A stretch of DNA of 64,000 nt. Source: Flavobacterium sp. YJ01 (GTDB lineage Bacteria > Bacteroidota > Bacteroidia > Flavobacteriales > Flavobacteriaceae). Where the stretch lies: assembly GCF_029320955.1 (NCBI RefSeq), contig NZ_CP119757.1, forward strand, positions 3,906,001-3,970,000. Reading direction: 5' to 3'. Positions within the stretch are counted from its first letter, which is position 1, and every line of letters begins with the position of its first letter. Below the pieces are notes generated by a model. It had not been told where the DNA came from and searched no databases. It worked only from the letters and a program-made list of their open reading frames with translations. A program made the position numbers and the translations under genes. Shown here piece after piece: positions 34,391 to 42,838 of this stretch.

Positions 34391-36556
34391 TTAATTGTAC
34401 TGTTTTGAAGTTTCAACTAAACGAATAAACTCCGCTTTATAGCCTTCGCCGTCGTTTGAATTTCCTTGTTTCGCTAATTTTACAATTTCTTCAGAAGATT
34501 TGTCAGCAATTAATTTCGAATCTCTCAATTTCAATCCGAACCAAGCTACAGCAGAACTAAATTTCATGTCGTCACTTGCTTTGTTTAAAGCAACCGATTT
34601 GTTTTCAATAACCTGAACCATTTCGATGCTTTTTTCGCCGTCTGGTTTTTTGTAACGGAATTTAATTGTTGCCAATTCGTTGGTGTAATTGTTAGAATTG
34701 GTTTCTGTTTTAGTATATTTTAAATCATCTGGCTGTGCAGTCAAATAATCGCTTTTTACACCAGTTGGAATAATTTCATACAAAGCCGTAACGGTATGAT
34801 TGCTTCCTAATTCTCCCGCATCAATGGCATCATTTTTAAAATCTTCTGGACGCAATTTTCTGTTTTCATACCCAATTAAACGATACGACTGAACTTGTTT
34901 TGGATTAAATTCGATTTGAATTTTTACATCTTTCGCGATAGCAAACATTGAACCTTTAAATTCTTTTCCTAAAAATCGATTTGCTTCCTGAATATTATCT
35001 ATATAAGCGTAATTTCCGTTTCCTTTATCGGCTAAGATTTCCATTTTACTGTCTTTGTAATTTCCCATTCCGTAGCCTAAACAAGTTAAGAAAACGCCTG
35101 TTTTTCTTTTTTCTTCAATTAGTTTTTCCATATCAGAATTAGAAGAACTTCCCACATTAAAATCGCCATCTGTTGCTAGAATCACACGATTATTCCCATC
35201 TTTAATGAAATTTTCTGTAGCCGTTTTATACGCCAATTCAATTCCCGCGCCTCCAGCCGTACTTCCGCCAGATTGTAATTTATCTAAAGCATCGATAATT
35301 GTTTTTTTCTCATCGCCAGAAGTTGGAGGTAAAACCATTCCAGCAGCACCCGCATAAACCACAATTGCCACTTTGTCTTTCGATCTTAATTCGTTTACCA
35401 AAATTTTCAAAGATTGTTTTAATAAAGGCAGTTTGTTCATGTCGCTCATCGAACCCGAAACATCAATTAAGAAAACAAGATTAGAAGCTGGTAAATCTTC
35501 AGTCGGAATATTTTTTCCTTGTAAACCGATTTTCAGGATTTTGTTGTTTGGATTCCAAGGAGAATCGCTCACTTCTGTATTAATAGAAAACGGATGTTCA
35601 TTTTTTGGCTGCGGATAAGTGTATTTGAAAAAGTTTACCATTTCTTCTACACGAACCGCATCTTTTGGAACTTGCTGTCCGTTGTTCAAAAAACGTCTGA
35701 TGTTTGTATACGACGCATTATCAACATCTATAGAAAAAGTAGAAAGCGGCGCCGTTTTTGGACTTTCGAAAGCATTTTCTACAAAAGCATCATAATCTTC
35801 CTGAGTTGGTTCGGCAGGAATTGGCATGATATTTAATTTTTTGTCTAATTCTTTTTCAGAAAGATTTTTGTAAATTTCATTTTTAGTCGAAATAACAACA
35901 ACTCCATTTGAAGCTTTACTTCCGTATACCGAAGTCGCCGCTTGATCTTTTAAAACCGAAACATTATCAATATCATTCGGATTAATTTTTGCCATTTGAT
36001 TGGCTTTTGCAGGAACTCCATCAATAATATATAAAGGTTCATTTTTTGGAGAAACAGTAGCAATTCCACGGATGGCTACGTTCTGGCTTGGACTTGCAAC
36101 ATATGCAATATTATTGGAAACCTGAATTCCCGCTACTTTGCCTTGAAGTGCTTTTGTGGCTTCTTTTTTTTCTTTTCTTTTTTCGGCACGTGCATAACTT
36201 CTGTCTTCGTATTCCGAATTACTTCTTCCATAACCTACCACTACAACTTCGTTTAAAGTTTGTTGATCGGAATACATTTTTATATTAATGATATTAGAAT
36301 CTTGTACATATTGTCTTTGCGAATTGTAACCGATAAAAGTAAAGACCAAAAGATCGCCTTTTTTAGCTTGAATGCTGTATTGTCCATCAAAATTAGTAGC
36401 AGCTGTAGTTTTTGCTGTCTGATTGAAAACATTTACACCTGGAAGTGGCTGTTTTGTTTCGTCTGAAACGATTCCAGTAATAGTTCTTTCTTGTGCCATA
36501 CTTACGAAACATATAAGCATAGCAATAGCTGATGAAATAAGTTTTAGACTTTTCAT
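34391..36556 (-). CDS. VWA (YfbK-type) protein fused to a carboxypeptidase-like domain and a SusC plug-like domain
   Basis: 721 residues in this order: signal peptide (1-21); carboxypeptidase-regulatory-like beta domain (24-108; ITGIVSDETKQPLPGVNVF); a charged segment (112-133); a TonB-receptor plug-like domain of SusC type (134-225; PLYIIDGVP, NPNDIDNVSVLKD, YGSKASNGVVVISTK). The YfbK-type N-terminal and von Willebrand factor A domains follow (about 255-550, MIDAS DVSGS at 365-369), then a C-terminal beta region. The 22-strand barrel that normally follows a plug is absent. VWA proteins bind partners through a metal ion; the plug could meet a TonB protein or a receptor barrel. It is exported and third in an operon with an ECF sigma factor and an anti-sigma-like gene. 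Confidence 0.88.
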   Translation of the reverse strand: MKSLKLISSAIAMLICFVSMAQERTITGIVSDETKQPLPGVNVFNQTAKTTAATNFDGQYSIQAKKGDLLVFTFIGYNSQRQYVQDSNIINIKMYSDQQTLNEVVVVGYGRSNSEYEDRSYARAEKRKEKKEATKALQGKVAGIQVSNNIAYVASPSQNVAIRGIATVSPKNEPLYIIDGVPAKANQMAKINPNDIDNVSVLKDQAATSVYGSKASNGVVVISTKNEIYKNLSEKELDKKLNIMPIPAEPTQEDYDAFVENAFESPKTAPLSTFSIDVDNASYTNIRRFLNNGQQVPKDAVRVEEMVNFFKYTYPQPKNEHPFSINTEVSDSPWNPNNKILKIGLQGKNIPTEDLPASNLVFLIDVSGSMSDMNKLPLLKQSLKILVNELRSKDKVAIVVYAGAAGMVLPPTSGDEKKTIIDALDKLQSGGSTAGGAGIELAYKTATENFIKDGNNRVILATDGDFNVGSSSNSDMEKLIEEKRKTGVFLTCLGYGMGNYKDSKMEILADKGNGNYAYIDNIQEANRFLGKEFKGSMFAIAKDVKIQIEFNPKQVQSYRLIGYENRKLRPEDFKNDAIDAGELGSNHTVTALYEIIPTGVKSDYLTAQPDDLKYTKTETNSNNYTNELATIKFRYKKPDGEKSIEMVQVIENKSVALNKASDDMKFSSAVAWFGLKLRDSKLIADKSSEEIVKLAKQGNSNDGEGYKAEFIRLVETSKQYN

Positions 36557-36589
36557 GATAATAAGTTTTAAGATTAATTTTCGGATTTT

Positions 36590-36620
36590 GCTTTGTCAAA
36601 GCTGCAGACTTTGACAAAGC
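36590..36620. repeat. Perfect 12-bp hairpin between the anti-sigma-like and VWA genes
   Basis: GCTTTGTCAAAG (36590-36601) and CTTTGACAAAGC (36609-36620) with a 7-base loop, in the 69-base gap of the operon. No T-run, so it may set the ratio of the two products by RNA stability or partial termination. Related to the palindrome at 32123-32155. Confidence 0.65.
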
Positions 36621-36625
36621 TTAGA

Positions 36626-37588
36626 TTACTTTTTCGGAGCTGGTTTTCCGTTTTTTGTGGTAATAATTACAACTCCTTTTTTACCTTTTTCGCCATATTT
36701 TTCAGTGGCTTCAAGGTCTTGCAAAATAGTTATGGTTTTAATTTCCTGTTTGTCTAAAGGAGCATATGGGCTCGTTGGATTTTTTCCAAATAAATCATTT
36801 TCAGAATAATAAATGCCGTCGATAATGTATAAAGGTTCATCTAAAATTACCAGTGAATCTACATTTTCTGGAGTAAAATTTGGTATTTCTTCTCGAAGCA
36901 TTTTATCTTTTTTGGCATCGTCACTATGTGCCATTGCATTTCCGTTAAGAACTACTAAAGGACTGCTTTTCTTTGCTTTTTGCGTTGCTGCCGAGGCATA
37001 AGCTACTTTTGCAGATTCTCTTTCTTTTGTTTCATAATAGCGGCTTTCAAGTATAGAATCTTTTCTTGTAGCAATCTTATCTTCGGCAGCATAACTTTTA
37101 AGAGGAGCATTTGCAGAAACAATCGCGTCTGAAGTCATTACTGGTTCAGATATTGATCGAACAACTTCCATATTTGGAGCTATAGTTTCCTGAACAGCTA
37201 CTTTTTCTTTGTTTTTAGTTTGATTTTCTAAAATTTTAACTGCTTCTTCATTCGAAACAATTCCAGAATCTGATGACGGATTTGTATTTTTTTGATCTAA
37301 AATAGGTTTTTCAGATTGTTCTTTTTCCGTTTCCTGAATAACCAATTTTGGAGATTCGGTTACGGCATTTTTATCAGAGTGCAAAAATTGAAAACCTATA
37401 GAAATCAGTAAAAGAAGAGAAGCAGCAACAGCAATTTTTTTCCATAGCGCTATTGTTTTTTTGTCTTCTTTTTTGTCTAGTTTTTCTTCAACGCGCGACC
37501 AGACTTTTTCCATTCCGGGAAAGTCTTTAAACTCCGCATTTTGCGAAGCTTCTTTTATTTTATCGAATAATTTATCTTGATTGTCCAT
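36626..37588 (-). CDS. Anti-sigma-like membrane protein with a C-terminal plug-like module
   Basis: 320 residues. The cytosolic N-terminus (1-48) contains FPGMEKVWSRVEEKLDKKED, a pattern seen in flavobacterial anti-sigma factors. One membrane helix follows (51-69), then a low-complexity periplasmic linker (70-205). The C-terminus (251-313) matches the SusC plug core: PLYIIDGIYY, QEIKTITILQDLEATEKYGE, KGVVIITTKNG. A partial second copy precedes it (210-249: PLVVLNGNAMA ... ENVDSLVIL). The gene starts two bases after the ECF sigma gene, as expected for a cognate anti-sigma factor. The anti-sigma role rests on position and topology. Confidence 0.8.
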   Translation of the reverse strand: MDNQDKLFDKIKEASQNAEFKDFPGMEKVWSRVEEKLDKKEDKKTIALWKKIAVAASLLLLISIGFQFLHSDKNAVTESPKLVIQETEKEQSEKPILDQKNTNPSSDSGIVSNEEAVKILENQTKNKEKVAVQETIAPNMEVVRSISEPVMTSDAIVSANAPLKSYAAEDKIATRKDSILESRYYETKERESAKVAYASAATQKAKKSSPLVVLNGNAMAHSDDAKKDKMLREEIPNFTPENVDSLVILDEPLYIIDGIYYSENDLFGKNPTSPYAPLDKQEIKTITILQDLEATEKYGEKGKKGVVIITTKNGKPAPKK

Positions 37589-37590
37589 GA

Positions 37591-38127
37591 CTATTTTGCT
37601 TTTTGATAATACAGTTTATTAACCAGTTCTTTCAATTTGGTCTTAGCGGCATTCAATTGTGATTTTGAGGTGCCTTCGGAGATCTTCAGCATTTCGGCTA
37701 TTTCTTTATGTCCATAACCTTCAATAACAAAAAGGTTGAAAACAGTTTTACAGCCGTCTGGAATATGGTTTAATAAATTAAGTAAATCTTCTTCTTCTAA
37801 CGTGTTTAATTCGTCGACAGAAGGCTGCGAAAGCAATTTCACATCGTCGAGATACATATTAAAGTTGGTTGCTTTTCTAATGGTCGCCAAACAATGATTA
37901 ACCGTTATTCTTTTGGCCCAAGCTTCAAAAGCATAAGCTTCTTTTAACTGATCTAGTTTGGTGAAAATAGTGAAGAATGCATCGGCAAGAGCTTCTTCAA
38001 TTTCTTCTTCCTTTTTTAAATATCTTTTGCAAAGGCGGTACAACTTAGGCGCCATGTATTCGTACACCTCGCGCTGGGCATCGCGGTGCATTTTTTTACA
38101 GTTTGCTATTTGAGTCTCGTTTATCAC
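37591..38127 (-). CDS. ECF-type RNA polymerase sigma factor
   Basis: Sigma-70 family protein of 178 residues with region 2 (about 16-80; LYRLCKRYLKKEEEIEEALADAFFTIF binds the -10 element and core) and region 4 (about 118-170; LFVIEGYGHKEIAEMLKISEGTSKSQL, the HTH). The length is normal for ECF factors. First gene of an operon with the anti-sigma-like and VWA/plug genes. Regulons of such factors often include their own operon, but no promoter word could be assigned upstream: the region is a mix of dispersed repeats. Confidence 0.93.
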   Translation of the reverse strand: MINETQIANCKKMHRDAQREVYEYMAPKLYRLCKRYLKKEEEIEEALADAFFTIFTKLDQLKEAYAFEAWAKRITVNHCLATIRKATNFNMYLDDVKLLSQPSVDELNTLEEEDLLNLLNHIPDGCKTVFNLFVIEGYGHKEIAEMLKISEGTSKSQLNAAKTKLKELVNKLYYQKAK

Positions 38128-38204
38128 AATTGTTGTCTTTCTTATATAGAGAGATAAAAAGATAAAAAGGTTGGGAAGGTTGAAAAAAAAATATTTTTTT
38201 TTAA

Positions 38205-38271
38205 AGGTTCAGAGTTGCAAAGAAACAAAGTTACAAAGGTTTTTACTGTCGAGACGCACTGCAGTGCATCT
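38205..38271. repeat. GGTTCAGAG-word repeat and GACGCACTGCAGTGC palindrome
   Basis: AAAGGTTCAGAGTTGCAAAG (38206) belongs to the word family at 25812 and 44776. It is followed by GAGACGCACTGCAGTGCATC (38251-38270), a near-palindrome centred on CTGCAG. Both lie upstream of the sigma-factor operon; no gene is present in 38128-38430. Confidence 0.5.
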
Positions 38272-38296
38272 TGCGTTATGTAATTATCCGGAAACT

Positions 38297-38398
38297 TGTC
38301 ATTCCGAGGAACGAGGAATCTTCGCAAGTAGCTCGACAAAGATTGACGATTATGCATGAGGAGTTTCTTGTGGAGATTCCTCGTTCCTCGGAATGACA
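38297..38398. repeat. REP-like element, copy 2
   Basis: Arms TGTCATTCCGAGGAACGAGG (38297) and CCTCGTTCCTCGGAATGACA (ending 38398) are exact complements. The core carries AAGTAGCTCGACAAAGATTG and GAGGAGTTTCTTGTG. Located between the sigma operon and the propeller gene. Confidence 0.8.
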
Positions 38399-38430
38399 AA
38401 AATGAGGAATTATTTATTCTGAGAAAGTCT

Positions 38431-39267
38431 TTATTTAACAGGCAACGTCAATTTATAAATCTTAGTTTCTAAAACTTCCGTATCATTATCTTCACAAAGT
38501 AAAAACTCAATTTTATTGTTTTCTTTTTTGTAGAAAGTCAAACCTTCAAATTTATTGGTTGCAGTGATTTTTTGCGTAAAATCGATTTTCATGGTTTTAA
38601 GATCAATTCTACCGATAAAACTTCCTAAGATTTCGCCATCGTCATAAGTCGATTTGGTATCTTCTGCGGTAGAAAGAAAATAGATTTTATCGTCTACTAA
38701 AACGGCATCGGTAAAACTTGAACGAACGCCTTTTATTTTTGGCAATTTGTAATTAACAGAAATTAAAGCAAATTCTTCGTCTAGTTTTTTAGCATGAATG
38801 GTAAAAATGGTGTTTTTGTTAGAAACGCCATTTCCTCGATTAAATAAATACCAGTTTTCGCCGTCGAAAATCGCGCCTTCTAAATTGAAATCTTCTGGTT
38901 TTATTTCGCCAAAACTTTGCATTAAAGCATATAAATCGACTAAATTGTTTTTCTTTGAAACGGCTTTGTTTTTAAGATCAAATTCAATCATTTTATTTCG
39001 GTTTTCGGTAGAACCCGAACCAAAAACATAAAGCGTATCGTTATGGTGCGTCAAAGATTCAAAATCTGGTTTTAGGTTTTTTGGAATATTTTGCGTTGGA
39101 TTATCAATTAAAGCGTGCTGGTTCAATTGCTGATTCTGCATATTGTATTCGTATAAGAATCCGCTGTTGTCGCCAATTACGTAAAGTGCATCGTTGTTAT
39201 AAAATAATCCTGATGCCGAACCGATTCCGATGATTTGAAATAATATTTCTAAGGTGAATTTTTCCAT
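38431..39267 (-). CDS. Beta-propeller-like hypothetical protein (DUF6929-like)
   Basis: A 278-residue protein with no signal peptide. Repeating blade-like segments (SGLFYNNDALYVIGDNSGFLYEYN; TLYVFGSGS; NWYLFNRG; KIYFLSTAED; KFEGLTFYKKENNKIEFLLCEDND) suggest a beta-propeller of five or six blades. Family recognition as DUF6929 is tentative; no enzymatic residues can be named. Probably cytosolic or non-classically located. Monocistronic, facing away from the PPK2 gene. Confidence 0.7.
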   Translation of the reverse strand: MEKFTLEILFQIIGIGSASGLFYNNDALYVIGDNSGFLYEYNMQNQQLNQHALIDNPTQNIPKNLKPDFESLTHHNDTLYVFGSGSTENRNKMIEFDLKNKAVSKKNNLVDLYALMQSFGEIKPEDFNLEGAIFDGENWYLFNRGNGVSNKNTIFTIHAKKLDEEFALISVNYKLPKIKGVRSSFTDAVLVDDKIYFLSTAEDTKSTYDDGEILGSFIGRIDLKTMKIDFTQKITATNKFEGLTFYKKENNKIEFLLCEDNDTEVLETKIYKLTLPVK

Positions 39268-39356
39268 GAATGTTGTTTTGAAAAGCTATGAATAGCAGTT
39301 TCTATAGTTATCCTAATTCGTAAAATTACTATATTTATAATATAAAATTTGAAAAT

Positions 39357-40235
39357 ATGAAGTCAATAGATCCAAAAGATTTTAAAGTTACAGATAAAGT
39401 AAAATTAAAGAACCTTCCAACTTTATTGAATATCGACGCTGACGATGATGAAAAGGAAGATAAACTAGACAAAGTAAAAGATAAACTGAGCGATTTGCAG
39501 GATATCATGTATGCGCACAATAAATATTCGGTTTTGATTTGCCTTCAAGGAATGGATACTTCTGGAAAAGACAGTTTGGTTCGTGAAGTTTTTAAAGAAT
39601 TTAATCCGCGTGGAGTAGTGGTACATAGTTTTAAAACGCCAAATTCAACCGAATTGGAACATGATTATTTGTGGCGTCATTATATTGCGCTTCCAGAAAA
39701 AGGGAAATTTGCGATTTTTAATAGAACGCATTATGAAAATGTTTTGGTGACGCGCGTACATCCTGAATTTATTTTGGCTGAGAATTTACCAGGAATTAAT
39801 TCGGTTGACGATATAAAACCTAAATTCTGGGAAAAGAGAATTGATCAAATCAATAATTTTGAAAAACACATTGCTGAAAACGGAACTATAGTTATGAAGT
39901 TCTTTTTGCATTTGAGTAAAGACGAACAAAAAAGCCGTTTATTACGCCGTCTAGAAGAAGGAAAGCATAATTGGAAGTTTTCGCCTGGAGATTTGAAAGA
40001 ACGCGAACATTGGGATGAATATCAAAAATATTATGAAGAAGCCATCAATCAGACTTCTAAAGAACATGCGCCTTGGTACATTATTCCAGCCGACGATAAA
40101 GATATGGCGCGTTATATTGTAGCGAAGATAATTTGGGAAGAAATGAAGCAATATACCGATATTCAGGTTCCGCCTTTAGATAAAGAAATTCTAGATAATT
40201 TTGATGTTTATAAAAAGACTTTGGAGAAAAGTTAA
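39357..40235 (+). CDS. Polyphosphate kinase 2 family protein
   Basis: Transfers phosphate between polyphosphate and nucleotides. The 292 residues show Walker A GMDTSGKDS (65-73), Walker B FAIFNRTHYENVLVTRVHPE (118-137), and a lid with KSRLLRRLEEGKHNWKFSPGDLKER. The FNRxHYE form of Walker B, not FDRSWY, resembles the PPK2 group described as acting on AMP and ADP. The exact substrate preference is inferred. Cytosolic, monocistronic. Could feed ATP or GTP under starvation. Confidence 0.9.
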   Translation: MKSIDPKDFKVTDKVKLKNLPTLLNIDADDDEKEDKLDKVKDKLSDLQDIMYAHNKYSVLICLQGMDTSGKDSLVREVFKEFNPRGVVVHSFKTPNSTELEHDYLWRHYIALPEKGKFAIFNRTHYENVLVTRVHPEFILAENLPGINSVDDIKPKFWEKRIDQINNFEKHIAENGTIVMKFFLHLSKDEQKSRLLRRLEEGKHNWKFSPGDLKEREHWDEYQKYYEEAINQTSKEHAPWYIIPADDKDMARYIVAKIIWEEMKQYTDIQVPPLDKEILDNFDVYKKTLEKS

Positions 40236-40273
40236 ATTAGATAATGTGTCAATTTGATAATTAGATAATTTTT

Positions 40274-40308
40274 CAAGCCCGACAAGTTTTTAAAACCTGT
40301 CGGGCTTG
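40274..40308. repeat. GCCCGACAgGTTTTTAAAAC palindrome, copy 1
   Basis: CAAGCCCGACAAGTTTTTAA and the complementary AAAACCTGTCGGGCTTG, followed by T-rich sequence. A near-identical palindrome (AACCCGACAGG/CCTGTCGGGT) lies inside the nested element at 46322-46352. Here it could terminate the PPK2 transcript. Confidence 0.7.
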
Positions 40309-40346
40309 TTTTTAATTGGTTTGTGATTTCAATTTTATAAAATAAA

Positions 40347-40380
40347 AAAACCGACAGACTATGCGATCTGTCGGTTTTTA
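40347..40380. terminator. Bidirectional terminator
   Basis: AAAACCGACAGA and TCTGTCGGTTTT with an 8-base loop and A/T runs, between the convergent PPK2 and beta-barrel genes. Confidence 0.8.
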
Positions 40381-40413
40381 TCCAAAAACAAAATAATAAA
40401 TTAAACCTATTTT

Positions 40414-40935
40414 TTATAGTTTAAAACCATAAGCAACACGCAATGCTACTTGATTGGTTCTAAAATCGTGGTAATCTTCGTAACGTACACTCAAGTCGAT
40501 ATACTTGTTAGCATATCCAATTCCTGGCGCCCATAAAAAAGTAGTGTTATTGTACCCGTTTGTTACGGCAAAACCAGCACCAACTTCTCCTAATACATAA
40601 AATTGATCTTTTAACACAAAGGCTTTAAAACCTGCTTTAGCCGGAATAAATCCTAAATCTTTAATGTCATTTCCTGCGGCATCTTTGTCGCCATTAAATA
40701 AATTAGTAAATCCTGTTGTTAAGGTTAGGGATGTTTTTTTAGATAAATCGTATTGTAAACGAACGTCTCCACCAAGAGCCCAGTCGTAATCCCCATCGGT
40801 TGGTAATCCTCCATTTACACCAAAACCTAATCTAAATCCTTGATCGTAATTTGTTGCTTCTGTTTCTTGAGCGAAAGTTGTGTTAGAGAATAAAAAAGCA
40901 AAAGCAGCTAGGCAAATAATCTGTAATTTTTTCAT
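40414..40935 (-). CDS. Outer-membrane beta-barrel protein
   Basis: 173 residues with a signal peptide (1-22, ending TTFAQ). Alternating amphipathic strands typical of small porin-like barrels follow, for example GFRLGFGVNGGLP, DVRLQYDLSKKTSLTLTTGF, FYVLGEVGAGFAV, YIDLSVRYEDYHDF and the closing QVALRVAYGFKL, with a terminal hydrophobic strand ending in Leu. Function unknown; such proteins are abundant in flavobacterial outer membranes. Monocistronic. Confidence 0.85.
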   Translation of the reverse strand: MKKLQIICLAAFAFLFSNTTFAQETEATNYDQGFRLGFGVNGGLPTDGDYDWALGGDVRLQYDLSKKTSLTLTTGFTNLFNGDKDAAGNDIKDLGFIPAKAGFKAFVLKDQFYVLGEVGAGFAVTNGYNNTTFLWAPGIGYANKYIDLSVRYEDYHDFRTNQVALRVAYGFKL

Positions 40936-41097
40936 GGCTTATAATTTTGAATTATTAATAATGTAAAAGTAAAACGGAGGTATTTGCAGATTGTTATACA
41001 ATTTTTAAAAATCTTTATATAATATTGAGTTCGCCTTATTTTTGTCTTAAAATTGGTATATAATTTTATTAATAGGATAGAATTCGAAGCTTCTGAT

Positions 41098-41105
41098 TAT
41101 CTTTG
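41098..41105 (+). promoter_or_regulatory. -7 promoter element of the MATE gene (TATCTTTG)
   Basis: TAnnTTTG match 20 bases before the GTG at 41126, which supports this non-ATG start. Confidence 0.55.
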
Positions 41106-41125
41106 CCGACTAAAATTGATTAGAA

Positions 41126-42508
41126 GTGAATTTAAAGCAGTACACCAAAGAGTTTTCGTATAATTTAAGATTGGCTTATCCTGTTATTTTGGGTATGGTT
41201 GGGCATACTTTAATTGGTATTGTCGACAATATTATGGTCGGAAAAATTGGAAGTACAGAATTGGCTGCGGTTTCCTTAGGAAACAGTATGATTTTTATCG
41301 CAATGTCGCTTGGAATTGGTTTCTCAACAGCAATAACGCCAATTGTTGCTGAAGGAGATGCAGAGAAAAATGATACTAAAATCCGTTCTGCGTTTCATCA
41401 TGGATTATTTCTTTGTACCATTTTAGGTCTGGTACTTTTTAGCGTGATTATGTGCGCAAAACCAATAATGGAATTATTAAAACAGCCAGAAGACGTTATT
41501 GTTTTGGCAAAACCGTATTTGGGTTGGGTTGCTTTTTCGCTCATTCCTCTGGTTATGTATCAAGGTTATAAGCAATTTGCAGACGGAATGTCATTGACCA
41601 AATATTCTATGTATGCGATGGTTATGGCAAATGTGCTGCACGTTGGAATAAATTATGTTTTAATTTACGGAATTTGGATTTTTCCAAAAATGGGAATTAT
41701 TGGCGCTGCTTTAGGAACGGTAATTTCTAGAATATTTTTGGTCATGTTTATGCATATCATGCTTTCGCGAAGAGACGATTTAAAACGTTTTTTTAAAGGT
41801 TTTAGTTTTAATGAAATCAAAAAAGCTACTATAAAGAAAATTATAAGCATAGGCTTTCCATCAGCAATGCAAATGTTGTTTGAAGTGGTTTTATTTACAG
41901 CTTCGATCTGGCTTTGCGGAAATATCGGAAAAACAAGTCAGGCTGCCAATCAAATTGCATTGAGCCTTGCATCGCTTACTTTTATGTTTGCGATGGGATT
42001 AAGTGTAACTTCGATGATTCGTGTAAGTAATCAGAGAGGTTTAACAGATTATAAAAAACTGCTTGTTGTAGCAAGATCTATTTTCCTGTTGGCTATTATT
42101 TTAGAAGTTTTCTTTGCTTTAATTTTTATAGCTTTTCATACTGTCTTGCCACATATTTTCTTAAATATGGAAAATACAATTCAGCTTACAGATAATACAG
42201 AAGTAATTGCTATTGCTTCCAAATTATTATTAATAGCAGCGGTTTTCCAAATTTCAGATGGAATTCAGGTTGTGGTTTTAGGCGCGCTGAGAGGATTGCA
42301 AGACGTTAAAATTCCGATGTATATTACCTTCGTAGCTTATTGGGTAATTGGTTTTCCGATTTCTTATTATTTAGGAGAACATACCGAACTGAAAGCGCAA
42401 GGAGTTTGGATCGGACTTTTAGCAGGTTTAACGGCGGCGGCGGTTATGCTGTATTTACGCTTTAATTATTTAACGAAGAAATTAATTACAAATAACAGTT
42501 TCGAATAA
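41126..42508 (+). CDS. MATE family multidrug efflux transporter (NorM-like)
   Basis: Cation-coupled exporter of 460 residues with twelve predicted membrane helices in two halves. It begins with the family-typical EFSYNLRLAYPVILGMVGHTLIGIVDNIMVGKIG. Exports drugs or metabolites across the inner membrane; substrate unknown. The start is GTG (41126-41128), 20 bases after a perfect -7 word; no ATG precedes the first helix. A small acidic gene follows 41 bases downstream. Confidence 0.93.
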   Translation: MNLKQYTKEFSYNLRLAYPVILGMVGHTLIGIVDNIMVGKIGSTELAAVSLGNSMIFIAMSLGIGFSTAITPIVAEGDAEKNDTKIRSAFHHGLFLCTILGLVLFSVIMCAKPIMELLKQPEDVIVLAKPYLGWVAFSLIPLVMYQGYKQFADGMSLTKYSMYAMVMANVLHVGINYVLIYGIWIFPKMGIIGAALGTVISRIFLVMFMHIMLSRRDDLKRFFKGFSFNEIKKATIKKIISIGFPSAMQMLFEVVLFTASIWLCGNIGKTSQAANQIALSLASLTFMFAMGLSVTSMIRVSNQRGLTDYKKLLVVARSIFLLAIILEVFFALIFIAFHTVLPHIFLNMENTIQLTDNTEVIAIASKLLLIAAVFQISDGIQVVVLGALRGLQDVKIPMYITFVAYWVIGFPISYYLGEHTELKAQGVWIGLLAGLTAAAVMLYLRFNYLTKKLITNNSFE

Positions 42509-42549
42509 CTAAATTTGAAAAAAATAACCATTAATAAAAATAAATAAAT

Positions 42550-42777
42550 ATGGAATTACCTAAATTTTTACTTGGAGATAATACTGATTTTCCAGATGAT
42601 ATTTTTATCATTCACCTTGATTATCCAAGATTTATAATCAATTTGAAAGATGATGAGGTAGAATTTTTAGAAGAGCCTGAAGATCTTGATGAAGCAGAAT
42701 TAAATGCAGAAATGGAAACTTTGATCGAAAAAGCAAATGAGTTTTATGACAGAGAAATAAATCGTTACGAAGAGTAA
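42550..42777 (+). CDS. Small acidic hypothetical protein
   Basis: 75 residues, strongly acidic (about 24 Asp/Glu), starting MELPKFLLGDNTDFPDDIFIIHLDYPRFIIN and ending in an acidic helix (DEAELNAEMETLIEKANEFYD). No signal peptide or family assignment, but the order and length look like a real conserved flavobacterial small protein. It lies between the MATE and sulfatase genes on the same strand. Confidence 0.75.
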   Translation: MELPKFLLGDNTDFPDDIFIIHLDYPRFIINLKDDEVEFLEEPEDLDEAELNAEMETLIEKANEFYDREINRYEE

Positions 42778-42838
42778 AGAGGCATAACCATGCGTCTTTA
42801 CTTTTAAATTGATTTTTTACGTTCTTATTCTATTTTTA

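Noticed and set aside
35299..36466. Several plus-strand frames inside the VWA gene
   Set aside because: Shadows of a well-supported minus-strand gene with clear domain matches; no independent features.
37591..38260. -7 word TAACTTTG (38226-38233, minus strand) as sigma-operon promoter
   Set aside because: It matches by being part of the dispersed GGTTCAAAG repeat words and lies about 100 bases upstream; not convincing without start-site data.
38142..38399. 85-codon minus-strand frame upstream of the sigma operon
   Set aside because: It is a translation of REP-like copy 2 and the GGTTCAGAG repeat; low complexity and no protein features.
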